Below, piece by piece: positions 34,002-43,880 of a stretch of 64,000 nt of DNA (its first letter is position 1; every line of letters starts with the position of its first letter). Origin of the DNA: Rhodothermales bacterium (GTDB taxonomy: Bacteria > Bacteroidota > Rhodothermia > Rhodothermales > UBA10348); NCBI GenBank assembly GCA_017643395.1, contig JAEPNP010000002.1:288290-352289 (forward strand), read 5' to 3'. Below the pieces are notes generated by a model. The model worked only from the letters and a program-made list of their open reading frames with translations. It did no database searches and was not told the origin of the DNA. A program made the translations under genes and the position numbers.

Positions 34002-36836
34002 ATGCGAAGTACACGGGTACTGCTCCTACTCCTATTCGTCCTGATCATACCCGAAGCCCACGCCCAGGTCGGCAAGATTGCCGGCCGGGTCACGGATGCC
34101 GTCTCCGGTGAGCCGCTGATCGGTGTCAACGTGCTGATCGAGAGCACACAGCAGGGAACGGTAACGGATCTGGATGGCAACTATGTCATCCTCAATGTGA
34201 GGCCCGGCGACTATACGCTGGTGTTCTCGTACATCGGTTTCGCCACCCAGCGCATCAATGAGGTGCGCGTGATTACCGGCCAGACCACCCGGTACGACCT
34301 GGAGATGTCCGAGCAGGTCATCGAAGGTGAGGAGGTGATCGTCACGGCCGAGCGCCCGTTGATCCAGAAGGACCTCACGGCTTCCAAGAAGACCGTGCTG
34401 GCCGAAGAAATCGAGGCCCTGCCGGTCGAGAGCTTCTTCGGTGTGCTGGTGACGCAGGCCGGTGTCACCACAGGACCCGGAGGCGAAATCCACGTGCGCG
34501 GCGGTCGCTCCAATGAGGTGGCCTATCTGGTTGACGGCATGTCCGTGGGTAACCCCTTCTCCACGAACGGGCTTGCCACCTCCGTCGCGACCGATGCGAT
34601 TCAGGAGATGACAGTGATCTCGGGCGCCTTCAACGCGGAATATGGCAAGGCGATGTCCGGAATCGTCAATCTCGTCACCAAGGAGGGCGGCGATCGGTAT
34701 GAGGGGTCCTTCTCCTTCTACGGCGGCGACACCTGGACCCGTCATGAGGATCTGTACCTGTCGCCCGGCTTCATGAGCTCGGAGGCCGGCCGACTTGGCG
34801 TGTACACCATGGAAGGCACACTCAGTGGCCCTCTGCCTTTTGCCAGGAAGGTGCGCGTATTTCTTTCCGGACGGCTCGATGAATCCGAGGGATACATCTG
34901 GGGCCGGCGGGAGCATCTGCCCAGTGATTCGGCCAACTTCAACGGCGACGAGGGCCTGCTTGAAACCATTCGCGAGTTCATTCCGGACTACAACGGACCG
35001 GCGTGGTACTACGAGCTGCACGGCAAGCCCTGGTATGAGTACGGCGAGGGCGAGGAGATCCCGGCGGACCCCGTCAACATGAATCCCAGCGAAGGCGGCA
35101 ACTTCATCGCCAAGCTGTCTACCCGGCCCATCACCGGCAGCAAGCTGGAGTATTCCTTCCTGGCGGATCGGTCCCGAAGCCGCGGATTCAACTTTGCCTA
35201 CCGATTCAACCCTGACGGGGTGGCCAGCTTCCGGAGCCACAGCTTCAACCATTCACTGCACTGGACCCAAACCCTGGACGACCGCACGTTCTACACGGTT
35301 CGGACTTCAATCGCAACGAACCGCGACCGAAGCTATCTGCACGAGATCGGGGATATCCCGGTCGTCGATGAGGACACGCCGCTCGTCAGTTCGCTGGCCG
35401 AGGCGCCCTTCCCCTTCTATGTGTCCAGCGGCGCAGTCGTCGGCTTCCCCGGCAACAACTTTCTCTTCGGCGGGGACCAGAAAGGCTACGTGAACGAGTC
35501 CGCTCGGTCCTTCCGGCTGAAGGCCGATGCGACCCGCCAGATTGGCATCATTCACGAAGCCAAGATTGGGGTGGACCTCCAGTTGCATCGGCTCAGCAGA
35601 CAGAACCTGGTGGTCCTCTTCAACGGAGACCAGTACCGGGTGCCTACGATCCCTGCCGTCAACGCGCCCGCGCACGACCGCTATGAGGACCAGAAGGTCA
35701 CCGAGTTCAGTGCATTCGCCCAGGACAAGCTGGAGTTCGACGACTTCATCATCAACGTCGGACTGCGCTACGAGCACTTCAATCCGCACGGTAAGTACGT
35801 GCCGAACCTGTTGAATCCTTTCGTGGAGGACTTCACGACAGATCTGGGCGAGGCGACCACCAAGAACATTCTGCTGCCCCGACTGGGCGTCAGCTTCCCC
35901 ATCACGGACACCGGCATCATCCACTTCTCATACGGGCATTTTGCCCAGATGCCGCCGCTTCGCTCGATGTACGTCAATCCGGAGTTCGAATTCCCGGTCG
36001 GTGGAACCCTGTACGGAAATACCAACCTGCGGCCTGAGCGCACCGTGCAGTACGAGATCGGTCTGCAACAGCAGTTGACGAGTCAGCTGGCTTTCGATAT
36101 CACGGGCTTCTTCAAGGACATCCGCGACTACCTGGCGACACAGACCATTCGGTTCTCCACAATCGCGGGACAGGATCAGTACAGCATCCAGCTCAACCGC
36201 GACTACGCCAACGTGAAGGGTGTCACCTTTGCGTTGACCAAACGCCGAGCACGCAACGGGTTGGTCTCGGCGACTGTGGACTACACGTTCCAGGTGGCGG
36301 AGGGTAACCGGACGGATAGCGATGCCTTCTTCTTCAACACCCTGTCCGGGCGCGAGAATGAGCTGGAGATCATCCCGCTCAATTTCGATGTGCGACACAC
36401 CTTCTCGAGCACGCTCACGCTGTCCCGCCCTGGAAACTGGAGCGCCGGCTTCATTGGTCAAGCGACCACCGGGTACCCCTACACGCCGCTGCTCATCGAC
36501 CAGAAGATCGATCAGTTGCCGAATCAGGAGCGCAAGCCCAACAACTACAAGCTTGACTTCACCGCCTCCAAGGATGTTCGCGTATCGGACCGGGCCCGAC
36601 TTCGGGTGTTCGCAAAAGTCTTCAACGTGCTCGATCACCTGAACGAGCGCTTTGTTTTCAACGACACGGGACGCGCTACCTACTCCCTCGCCGAGCAGCG
36701 CGGGCAATTCGCCGCCTGGGAAACCGCGCTCGAATTGGGACTGCCCGGCATCCACTCGCCGGACGAGTATCAGTCCCGCCCCCAGTACTACTCACGCCCA
36801 CGCGAAGTCCGCGTCGGCGCAACCCTGAATTTCTAG
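34002..36836 (+). CDS. TonB-dependent outer-membrane receptor
   Basis: 944 aa. A signal peptide (cleaved near PEAHAQ) is followed by a CarboxypepD_reg-like domain (about 26-105: GRVTDAVSGEPLIGVNVLI, GNYVILNVRPGDYTLVFSY), a plug domain (about 115-225: GGEIHVRGGRSNEVAYLVDG, then FNAEYGKAMSGIVNLVTKEG) and a 22-strand-type barrel to the aromatic end VGATLNF. Such receptors take up large or scarce ligands with energy from TonB; this one is not clearly of SusC type and no SusD gene follows. Its stop is followed at once by the next start, so it heads a four-gene run to 42956. The ligand is unknown. Confidence 0.93.
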   Translation: MRSTRVLLLLLFVLIIPEAHAQVGKIAGRVTDAVSGEPLIGVNVLIESTQQGTVTDLDGNYVILNVRPGDYTLVFSYIGFATQRINEVRVITGQTTRYDLEMSEQVIEGEEVIVTAERPLIQKDLTASKKTVLAEEIEALPVESFFGVLVTQAGVTTGPGGEIHVRGGRSNEVAYLVDGMSVGNPFSTNGLATSVATDAIQEMTVISGAFNAEYGKAMSGIVNLVTKEGGDRYEGSFSFYGGDTWTRHEDLYLSPGFMSSEAGRLGVYTMEGTLSGPLPFARKVRVFLSGRLDESEGYIWGRREHLPSDSANFNGDEGLLETIREFIPDYNGPAWYYELHGKPWYEYGEGEEIPADPVNMNPSEGGNFIAKLSTRPITGSKLEYSFLADRSRSRGFNFAYRFNPDGVASFRSHSFNHSLHWTQTLDDRTFYTVRTSIATNRDRSYLHEIGDIPVVDEDTPLVSSLAEAPFPFYVSSGAVVGFPGNNFLFGGDQKGYVNESARSFRLKADATRQIGIIHEAKIGVDLQLHRLSRQNLVVLFNGDQYRVPTIPAVNAPAHDRYEDQKVTEFSAFAQDKLEFDDFIINVGLRYEHFNPHGKYVPNLLNPFVEDFTTDLGEATTKNILLPRLGVSFPITDTGIIHFSYGHFAQMPPLRSMYVNPEFEFPVGGTLYGNTNLRPERTVQYEIGLQQQLTSQLAFDITGFFKDIRDYLATQTIRFSTIAGQDQYSIQLNRDYANVKGVTFALTKRRARNGLVSATVDYTFQVAEGNRTDSDAFFFNTLSGRENELEIIPLNFDVRHTFSSTLTLSRPGNWSAGFIGQATTGYPYTPLLIDQKIDQLPNQERKPNNYKLDFTASKDVRVSDRARLRVFAKVFNVLDHLNERFVFNDTGRATYSLAEQRGQFAAWETALELGLPGIHSPDEYQSRPQYYSRPREVRVGATLNF

Positions 36837-39800
36837 ATGCCCAAACCTGACTCCACGATGCGAAGCCTGGTCATAACGACGCTTCTGCTGGCAGTTCTGG
36901 GCACCGATGCCTGGGCCCAGAGCCGCGATCGCGGCCTGGACTACCGCCAGCTCCGTTCCTGGATCGACTCGCAGGGTCGCAAAGGCGGTCCGACGGTCAA
37001 CGACTGCCAGGAGGACTTCACGGACCGACGTGACGTCATTCTGAACGGAAACCGGATTACCACCCAGATCCTCAACTTTGGCTCCATTTCCAGCCCGGGA
37101 AACACCATTACGGACATTGTCTGGAATGGCCTGGGATACGGGTACGAATTCGGCCCCTTCGTCGCTGCAGAGGTGGTTGACGAAGGCCGCAAGGACCCCA
37201 AGAGCGTGCTCCTTAGAGACGACAACGGGAATCCGGTGCTGGACGCGAATGGTGACCCGACCTGGGTCATGCACATCGTTTCCGACGGGATCGTATCCAA
37301 CGGCGGCGAGATTTCCCCGGACGCCAGCGAGTTCTGGGGCTGGCAACCGATTCCGTGCGCACAACCCGTCGGGGGCTTCGCAGGTATCGAGGTCGTGAGC
37401 CGGGAGTCGGACGAGATCCCGACCTCGGACGCACGAGACAGGAATCTCGACGGGAAGCCGGACTCGTGGCCGGACGACTGGTTCAATGACAACCTCAAGG
37501 AATACGTCTGGCCGGGAGCTCTTCAGCAGGGTGCCTCCAACGCGGACAAGGAGGCCCTCTACTTCATCAACGACTACAACAACCGGGAATTCGCCTACTA
37601 CCCGTTTCCAAGCGATTCCACCAAGCGGGGTCTGGGCCTGGAGACTGAGGTACGCCTTTATCAATGGGCCAACCCGCTGGCCGAGGACGCGATCTTCCTG
37701 GTCTACAAGATCACGAACAAGTCGGAGCGGGACCTCGACAAGGTGACGTTCGGCATGTGGGGAGACCCGCATGTCGGAGGCCCCGGTGACTGGCCGGACG
37801 ACCTCGCGTTCTTTGACGAGAGCAGGAACATGGTATTCGCCTGGGATGCCGATGGTCGATCCGACATCCCGGGTCGGCCGCCCGGGTACTTCGGCTACAA
37901 GTTCCTCGAGAGCCCTGGCCTCGGCAATGAAATCATTGACGGGGTGTTCTACCCCGGAGACGGCATCGACAACGACAACGACGGCATGGTCGATGAGTCC
38001 TGGACGGACGGCATCGACAACGACGGTGACTGGAATGCGGAGTTCGACGACGTCGGTATCGACGGCATTCCGGGCACGGGAGACCCCGGCGAAGGCGACG
38101 GCATTCCCACGGCGGGAGACCAGTTCGATATCACCAAGCCCGGCGAGCCGAATTTCGAGTTTACCGACATTGACGAGTCCGACATGATCGGTCTCACCTC
38201 GTTCGCGAGTCCGCGGTTCGCGGGTAACCGGATCTCTGACGACGAACGGGTTTGGGGGCTGGTCGAGCCCGGCAGATTTGATGAGGTCCCCTCCGAGCCC
38301 GGCGACTACGTCTTCCTGTATGGATCCGGGCAGTTCCCGCTGCGCGCCGGGGAAACGAAACGCTTCTCCATCGCACTGCTGGTTGGAGAGAACCTTGCCG
38401 ATCTCCAGCTGAATGCCGAGACCGTGCAGCAGATTTTCGACGTGGGTTACCGGTTCGCCAAACCACCCGACAAGCCCATTGTGCGGGCCGTGCCAGGAGA
38501 TGGTCAGGTGACGTTGTACTGGGACGATCGCGCGGAGTCCAGCATCGATCCGCTGTCCCGGAGTCAGGACTTCGAGGGCTATGTGATCTACCGGTCCACC
38601 GATCACGAATTCAGCGATCAGCAGACCATCACCGATGTCAACGGCAGCAAGTTCTTGTTTCGGCCGCTGCAGAGTCGGTTGGGGGTCGATGCGCGATTCG
38701 ACCTGATCAACGGCCAGTTTGGCCCCAGCCCGATTCCGTTCCCCAAGCGCGGCGTGTCCTACCCCCTGGGCAACGAAACGGGCCTGTTCCACACCTACGT
38801 GGATGACAACGCGGTGGTCAACGGCCAGACCTACTATTACACGGTGGTCGCCTACGATCGCGGGTTTGCTGGCGACGCCAACGGTTTCACCAACGGAATT
38901 CCGCCCAGCGAAACCTCCAAGACCATTACCTACAACCCGGTCACCGACGAGTACATCTTCGACCTGAACACCGTAGCCGTAACGCCGCGGCCCAAGGCAG
39001 CTGGATATGTGCCGCCATCGATCGAGGAAGCCGGAGGAATCGTGCACCAGACCGGCACCGGAACGGGTGATATCTGGATCCGCATCGTGGATCCGCTTGC
39101 CGTGCCGCCGGCTGGTACCTACACCCTCGCGTTCGACCAGGGCAGCAGTTACTCCGTGATCGACGAGACCCCGAGAGTCGATACGCTGCGAGCTGTCGCG
39201 GGTAAAACAACCTCCCTGGGCGTCAGGAATGTGGTCCGGGACGGATTCCAGCTGACAAGCGCCGGAAGGTCACTGGTCGAAGGCACAGACTACCTGCTCA
39301 ATGAATCCCAGGGGTCCGTGCAGGTGCTGACCACGGGCTCCATCAGCGATGGGGAGTTGCTGGTCGCCAGGTTCAAGTACGCGCCGCTGGCCGGCAGCAC
39401 CGCCCTGCGGGGTGAAGAAACCAACATCGTATTCGATGGCCTCCATCTGTTCGTACAGCGGGAGACGTTGGCCGTCGACGATGAGCAGACCGGCTGGGTG
39501 CAAGGAAGCGGGCCGGCCCATGAGGTGATGGTGGCGCGTTCAGGCCCGGGGCGCGTGGCCCAACCGAGCGACTACGAGATCACGTTCTCCAACGCACCCG
39601 TGTCGACCGGATTCTCCAACAACTTGCCGCTCCCCTTCTCGATCGTGAACCTCACGCAGGCCAACACACCGGTTCAGGCCTTTGTCCCGGACATCAACCG
39701 GAACGGCAGTTGGGACACGGGGGAACAGATCATCTTCCTCGAACAGGTAGACGGAAGGCTCACGGCCACCTGGGAAGTCCTCTTCACCGATGATGGGTCA

Positions 39801-40280
39801 ACGCCCGGTGCGGGTGATGTATTTCTGGTCGCCACAACCAAGCCCTTCGTGAACGACCGTTTTACGTTCAGCACCCTGGGAGCCAGGGATGACGCGACCC
39901 TGATCGCCGAAGAACTAGGCGACTGCTCCGAGCTGGACCCGACTGATCCGCGCTACGACGAATTCGGTGAGTGCATCTACGCCGTGCCGAACCCCTACGT
40001 GGCGACAAACGACATTGAGCCGCGCAATCCGGTGTCCCGCTCTCAACGGGGCGACCGGCGCATGTACTTCGCAGGCGTGCCGGCGCGGAGCACCATCCGC
40101 ATCTTCACCCTGGCCGGCGAGCTGGTCGACACCATCGAGCGCGACAGCCCGGTGGACGACGGCAAGGCGTTCTGGGACCTGCGCACCAAGGACAACATGA
40201 ACATTGCCCATGGGCTGTACATCTTCCACGTAGAGTGGGAAGGCGGCAGCTACATCGGCAAGTTCGCAGTCATCAAGTAG
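36837..40280 (+). CDS. Large surface protein with FN3-like and FlgD-type C-terminal domain
   Basis: 1147 aa, starting at the base after the receptor stop; ATG 36858 is an alternative start closer to the signal peptide (MRSLVITTLLLAVLGTDAWAQ). The middle has an Asp/Gly-rich stretch (about residues 375-430: GIDNDNDGMVDE, GIDNDGDWNAEFDDVGIDG) that looks like a calcium-binding repeat, then fibronectin-type segments (DGQVTLYWDDRAE, FEGYVIYRSTDHEFS, TYYYTVVAYDRGF). The C-terminus (YAVPNPYVA ... STIRIFTLAGELVDTI ... LYIFHVEW) is a FlgD-like/T9SS-type sorting domain. It is probably a surface partner of the receptor, as often seen in Rhodothermales, though I cannot name a family. Confidence 0.85.
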   Translation: MPKPDSTMRSLVITTLLLAVLGTDAWAQSRDRGLDYRQLRSWIDSQGRKGGPTVNDCQEDFTDRRDVILNGNRITTQILNFGSISSPGNTITDIVWNGLGYGYEFGPFVAAEVVDEGRKDPKSVLLRDDNGNPVLDANGDPTWVMHIVSDGIVSNGGEISPDASEFWGWQPIPCAQPVGGFAGIEVVSRESDEIPTSDARDRNLDGKPDSWPDDWFNDNLKEYVWPGALQQGASNADKEALYFINDYNNREFAYYPFPSDSTKRGLGLETEVRLYQWANPLAEDAIFLVYKITNKSERDLDKVTFGMWGDPHVGGPGDWPDDLAFFDESRNMVFAWDADGRSDIPGRPPGYFGYKFLESPGLGNEIIDGVFYPGDGIDNDNDGMVDESWTDGIDNDGDWNAEFDDVGIDGIPGTGDPGEGDGIPTAGDQFDITKPGEPNFEFTDIDESDMIGLTSFASPRFAGNRISDDERVWGLVEPGRFDEVPSEPGDYVFLYGSGQFPLRAGETKRFSIALLVGENLADLQLNAETVQQIFDVGYRFAKPPDKPIVRAVPGDGQVTLYWDDRAESSIDPLSRSQDFEGYVIYRSTDHEFSDQQTITDVNGSKFLFRPLQSRLGVDARFDLINGQFGPSPIPFPKRGVSYPLGNETGLFHTYVDDNAVVNGQTYYYTVVAYDRGFAGDANGFTNGIPPSETSKTITYNPVTDEYIFDLNTVAVTPRPKAAGYVPPSIEEAGGIVHQTGTGTGDIWIRIVDPLAVPPAGTYTLAFDQGSSYSVIDETPRVDTLRAVAGKTTSLGVRNVVRDGFQLTSAGRSLVEGTDYLLNESQGSVQVLTTGSISDGELLVARFKYAPLAGSTALRGEETNIVFDGLHLFVQRETLAVDDEQTGWVQGSGPAHEVMVARSGPGRVAQPSDYEITFSNAPVSTGFSNNLPLPFSIVNLTQANTPVQAFVPDINRNGSWDTGEQIIFLEQVDGRLTATWEVLFTDDGSTPGAGDVFLVATTKPFVNDRFTFSTLGARDDATLIAEELGDCSELDPTDPRYDEFGECIYAVPNPYVATNDIEPRNPVSRSQRGDRRMYFAGVPARSTIRIFTLAGELVDTIERDSPVDDGKAFWDLRTKDNMNIAHGLYIFHVEWEGGSYIGKFAVIK

Positions 40281-40289
40281 GAGGTAGCC

Positions 40290-41333
40290 ATGCGAATTAT
40301 CCTGACCTCCCTCCTGCTGCTCTTTCTGGTGCCGACCGCGGTCGCCCAGACGTTCGGCGAGGAGGGCGATGGCACCAAAACCATCACCAAAGTTGCGACG
40401 ACCTCGGCCCAGTTTCTGAAGCTCGGAGTGGGTGCGCGGGCCATCGGCCTCGGCGGCACCTTTGTAGCAGAGGCGTCCGACTTGTCTGCGATGTACTGGA
40501 ATCCTGCCGGCCTGTCCCGCATGGGCGGCTCCGGTGTGCAGTTCAATCACACGCAGTACCTGGCCGACATCAACTACAGCGTGGCGGCGTTCGGCTTCAA
40601 CCTGGGGGCCATTGGCTCGATCGGGGCCAGCCTGATCTACCTGGACTCCGGGGACATGGCGGTGCGCACGACCGCGCGTCCCACCGGCACCGGGGAGCGC
40701 TTCAAGGTGCAGGATCTGGCCATCCAGCTGACCTACGCCCGCAATCTGACGGACCGCTTCAGTCTGGGCTCCAACCTGAAGTACATCCGGGAGCAAATCT
40801 GGCACTCGACGGCCTCGGCCATGGCGTTCGACGTCGGCGTGTTGTTCACCACGCCGTACCGCTCACTGCGTCTGGGAGCCAGCATGGCCAATTTCGGCCC
40901 GAAGATGCAGATGAGTGGTCGTGACATCCTGTTCTCGACAGACCCCGGCGTCAACCAGTCCGGCAACGTGGAGGTGGTCAATGCCGAGTTCCTGATGGAT
41001 GAGCACGCCCTTCCGCTGCTCTTTCGGGTAGGTCTGGCGTGGGACGCCGTCAATACCCAGCAGCACCGAGTGGTCCTGCTGACCGATGCCGCCCATCCGA
41101 ACGACAACAGTCAATACGTGAACATCGGCGGTGAATACTCCTTCAGGGATCTGGTCTTCCTGCGCGGCGGCTTCCGCAATCTGCTGGAGACAGACGGCGA
41201 ACAGGGGCTGACCCTGGGCGGCGGCCTCAATCTGCGCATCGACCGCTCCGTGCGCGTGCGCATCGACTACGCATTTGCCGACTTCGGCATTCTGGAGCAG
41301 ACCCACTGGTACACCTTTAACCTTCAGTTCTAG
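40290..41333 (+). CDS. PorV/PorQ-family outer-membrane protein
   Basis: 347 aa with a signal peptide (VPTAVAQ). The N-terminus has the family pattern: SAQFLKLGVGARAIGLGGTF, then DLSAMYWNPAGLSRMGG, followed by a FadL-like beta-barrel ending in the aromatic WYTFNLQF. PorV carries T9SS cargo from the translocon to the attachment complex in the outer membrane. The gene lies nine bases after a large surface protein and directly before a T9SS-tailed amidase, so it may serve these cargos; that is an inference, and the main PorV of the cell may be elsewhere. Confidence 0.9.
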   Translation: MRIILTSLLLLFLVPTAVAQTFGEEGDGTKTITKVATTSAQFLKLGVGARAIGLGGTFVAEASDLSAMYWNPAGLSRMGGSGVQFNHTQYLADINYSVAAFGFNLGAIGSIGASLIYLDSGDMAVRTTARPTGTGERFKVQDLAIQLTYARNLTDRFSLGSNLKYIREQIWHSTASAMAFDVGVLFTTPYRSLRLGASMANFGPKMQMSGRDILFSTDPGVNQSGNVEVVNAEFLMDEHALPLLFRVGLAWDAVNTQQHRVVLLTDAAHPNDNSQYVNIGGEYSFRDLVFLRGGFRNLLETDGEQGLTLGGGLNLRIDRSVRVRIDYAFADFGILEQTHWYTFNLQF

Positions 41334-42956
41334 ATGCGCCTTCTTTGGGGGCTTGTGCTCGTGCTCGTGGCCATGCCGGCCCGGGCACAAATGCTCGATG
41401 ACCTTGACGGCCGCCTGACCGAGCCCGCTCAGCGCTCAGAAACGGCAGGTAAACGCACCACGCTCACGTTGACTTCCGGAGCGCTGAATGCCCCGCTGTC
41501 GGGCGTGGCGCTGGAGGCAGTCTCCGCGGACCGGGCACTGGAAGCGGATATCCGGTTTCAGCGCAACGGGGCGTGGGGACCCTGGCTGCCCATGCGCGTC
41601 GTGCGATCAGCGACCGGCGATGAGTTCGTGGCTGGGTATCGGGGCGATGTGCTTGAGCCCGCCGTGCAATTCGAGATCCGCATGGTCGCCGAGGCATCGA
41701 TTGAAGTAGGGCGAACGGTAACGTTCGATAACCGGCAGGATGCGGACGGTTTTGCGGACGACACGCCGTTTCTGGCCCCGCTGGCCGGCGCGGAGAATGG
41801 CACCATCATCCCTCCCCCCCTGATCACGCGTTCAGAGTGGGGCGCCGGACCGTTTGTGCGCGGCAACCCGGTGCCACTGGCGAGCCCATCGCACGACTTC
41901 ATGACCTTCCACCACGCCGCGGGCTTCTCTGCCACGACGCGGGACGAGGGCATCGCGCAGGTGAAGGCCATCCAGGACCTGCATCAGGACATCCGCGGCT
42001 GGAGTGACATCGGCTACCACTTTGTGATCGACCGCGGCGGCCGGCTGTACCAGGGCCGCCCGTTTCTCAACAGCGCGGGATCGCTGAACGATTTGCCCGT
42101 GTTTGCCCGAGGCGCGCATGTGGGCGGTGCGAATACCGGCAACATCGGCATATGCATGCTGGGGTGCTACCATCCGCCGGAGGGTGGCAACTGCCAGGAC
42201 GAGATCACCGCCGAGGCCCTGGACACGTATGTGACGCTGTTTGCCTTCCTCAGTGAGCGGTATGGCGTGGCGCCGTCCCAGATTCGGGGTCATCGCGACT
42301 TCAGCTCGACCGCTTGTCCGGGAGACAACAATTACGCCCTCCTGCCAGGCATCCGAACCGCGGTCACGGAACTGCTGATTACCGGCAACCAGCCCATCGC
42401 ACAGGCAACCCTGACGGCCGAACCCGGCGCGGACGGCGTGGTGCAGGTCAACTGGGAGTTCGTGGCAGATTTCGGCGTGGTCAGCCACCGTCTGGAGCGC
42501 TGGATTGACGGCGAGCGCGACGCGGTGCTCGTGCGCGGCCAGGGTGCTCCGCCGGCCACGTTCGCGGACGCCGGCGTGCAGAGCGCCGAACCGGTGAACT
42601 ACAGACTGTACGTGACCGGCTCCGACGGCCGGGAGCAGCGGGTGGCCTCCATTGAGGTGAGCCTGGACCTGCCGGTGCGACATACCGTCTCCGAGGTCTT
42701 TCCGAACCCTGCCTCTGGCCGGGTCCATTTCCGGTACTTCATGCCGTCTCGCGGCCGGGTCGATCTTGCGCTCTATGACACCATGGGGCGGCGGGTTGCG
42801 CAACTCGCCGACGGCGTGCAGGAAGGCGAGCGATGGTATGCCGTTCCTTACGACGTGGGCACGCTTGCCGGCGGGGTCTACCACTATCGGTTGGTGGTCG
42901 AAGGGTTTTCGGGAGTGGTGTTCGACAGGGCCGAAACGCTGGTTGTGAACCGCTGA
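41334..42956 (+). CDS. Secreted N-acetylmuramoyl-L-alanine amidase with T9SS tail
   Basis: 540 aa, beginning at the base after the upstream stop. Signal peptide (MPARAQ), an N-terminal beta-rich region (about 20-155), then an Amidase_2/PGRP domain (about 160-345): ITRSEWGAG, His193-His194 in FHHAAGFSA, GWSDIGYHFVIDRGGRLYQG, GNIGICMLG, and the zinc ligands His and Cys in RGHRDFSSTACPGD. The enzyme cuts the bond between MurNAc and L-Ala in peptidoglycan. After an FN3-like part comes a T9SS sorting domain (VSEVFPNPASGRVHF ... GVYHYRLVV). Secretion past the outer membrane suggests action on other cells' walls or on debris, which is an inference. Confidence 0.93.
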   Translation: MRLLWGLVLVLVAMPARAQMLDDLDGRLTEPAQRSETAGKRTTLTLTSGALNAPLSGVALEAVSADRALEADIRFQRNGAWGPWLPMRVVRSATGDEFVAGYRGDVLEPAVQFEIRMVAEASIEVGRTVTFDNRQDADGFADDTPFLAPLAGAENGTIIPPPLITRSEWGAGPFVRGNPVPLASPSHDFMTFHHAAGFSATTRDEGIAQVKAIQDLHQDIRGWSDIGYHFVIDRGGRLYQGRPFLNSAGSLNDLPVFARGAHVGGANTGNIGICMLGCYHPPEGGNCQDEITAEALDTYVTLFAFLSERYGVAPSQIRGHRDFSSTACPGDNNYALLPGIRTAVTELLITGNQPIAQATLTAEPGADGVVQVNWEFVADFGVVSHRLERWIDGERDAVLVRGQGAPPATFADAGVQSAEPVNYRLYVTGSDGREQRVASIEVSLDLPVRHTVSEVFPNPASGRVHFRYFMPSRGRVDLALYDTMGRRVAQLADGVQEGERWYAVPYDVGTLAGGVYHYRLVVEGFSGVVFDRAETLVVNR

Positions 42957-43093
42957 GTGGCGGCAGCTCCTGCGGCGTTGGCGTGAGGGTGCGAGCGGCG
43001 CTGAGCCGTGCGGTCGTGGCGGCAACGACGTGCGACGTCGCGGGCGTACCGCGCTCCGGACGCGTATACTCCGGCAGCCTATCCCGACCGTCC

Positions 43094-43867
43094 ATGCGCT
43101 TCCCGTTGTGCGCGCTGATTCTGGCGCTTCTGGTCCTGCCGGCATCCGGTCAGACCATCTCCACCGACCGCCCGGATTTCGGTGCGTCGACCAGTGTGTT
43201 GCCCATGCGCACGGTGCAGCTGGAGGCCGGGGTAAAGCGGACTCGTATCGATGACTCCAACGCAGATCAGGTCCTGGAGAGTCTGCTGCGCTTCGGCATT
43301 GCTTCGCCGATTGAGTTGCGCCTGGGCTGGACGGGAATCAATCGGTTTACAGACGCAAATGGAACATCCACCTCTGGATCCGGGGATATTTCCGTGGGCG
43401 CCAAAGCTGTGCTCTCGGAGGGAGGAAGACGCGCACCCTCCTCGGCTCTCATTCTGACGATGTCCCTGCCTTCTGGAGCAGATGCATTCTCCGCCGGAGA
43501 GACGGTGCCCGAAGCCCGACTGGCACTGGGATGGTCGCTTGCAGGCCAGCTCGGTCTGACCCTCAACGCGGGATCCTACTGGACGCCAGCGCCGCCGGGG
43601 TTGTTTGGCGATGACGACGGCCGGGACCGCAACGACTTCTACTCGGTGACCCTCGGCCGGTCAACAGACCGCGGGCATACTGTCTACGGCGAAGTATTCG
43701 GGCTCCTCCTGCCAGACGATGTGGAAGATGCCCATCATTTCGGCGTGGGATACGCCTTCCTCCTCCGCGACACCGCGCAGCTGGACGTCTACATCGGATC
43801 GGGCCTGGGCGGCTCGGCTCCCGACGCGTTTATTGGTGCCGGCTTTGCCGTCAGACTGCCTGAATAA
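43094..43867 (+). CDS. Outer-membrane beta-barrel protein (Phenol_MetA_deg-like)
   Basis: 257 aa from the ATG at 43094, which opens a signal peptide (MRFPLCALILALLVLPASGQ). The mature part begins TISTDRPDF, a start typical of transporter-like barrels of the MetA-pathway/phenol family, and consists of alternating strands with Gly turns (VQLEAGVKRTRID, IELRLGWTG, ISVGAKAVLS, LTLNAGSYW) ending in an aliphatic/aromatic strand. The role of this family is unclear; some members are linked to uptake of aromatics. It is followed 13 bases on by a lipoprotein gene. Confidence 0.8.
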   Translation: MRFPLCALILALLVLPASGQTISTDRPDFGASTSVLPMRTVQLEAGVKRTRIDDSNADQVLESLLRFGIASPIELRLGWTGINRFTDANGTSTSGSGDISVGAKAVLSEGGRRAPSSALILTMSLPSGADAFSAGETVPEARLALGWSLAGQLGLTLNAGSYWTPAPPGLFGDDDGRDRNDFYSVTLGRSTDRGHTVYGEVFGLLLPDDVEDAHHFGVGYAFLLRDTAQLDVYIGSGLGGSAPDAFIGAGFAVRLPE

Positions 43868-43880
43868 GCCTCCCTGCCCC

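Noticed and set aside
37960-38110. Possible CRISPR or direct-repeat array in the Asp/Gly-rich stretch
   Set aside because: The repeats are short, in frame and code for a calcium-binding-like segment; no regular spacers.
36792-39047. Long minus-strand open frame of 751 codons opposite the 1147-aa surface protein
   Set aside because: No recognisable domain and high Val/Gly/Arg content; the plus strand has signal peptide, FN3-like domains and sorting tail.
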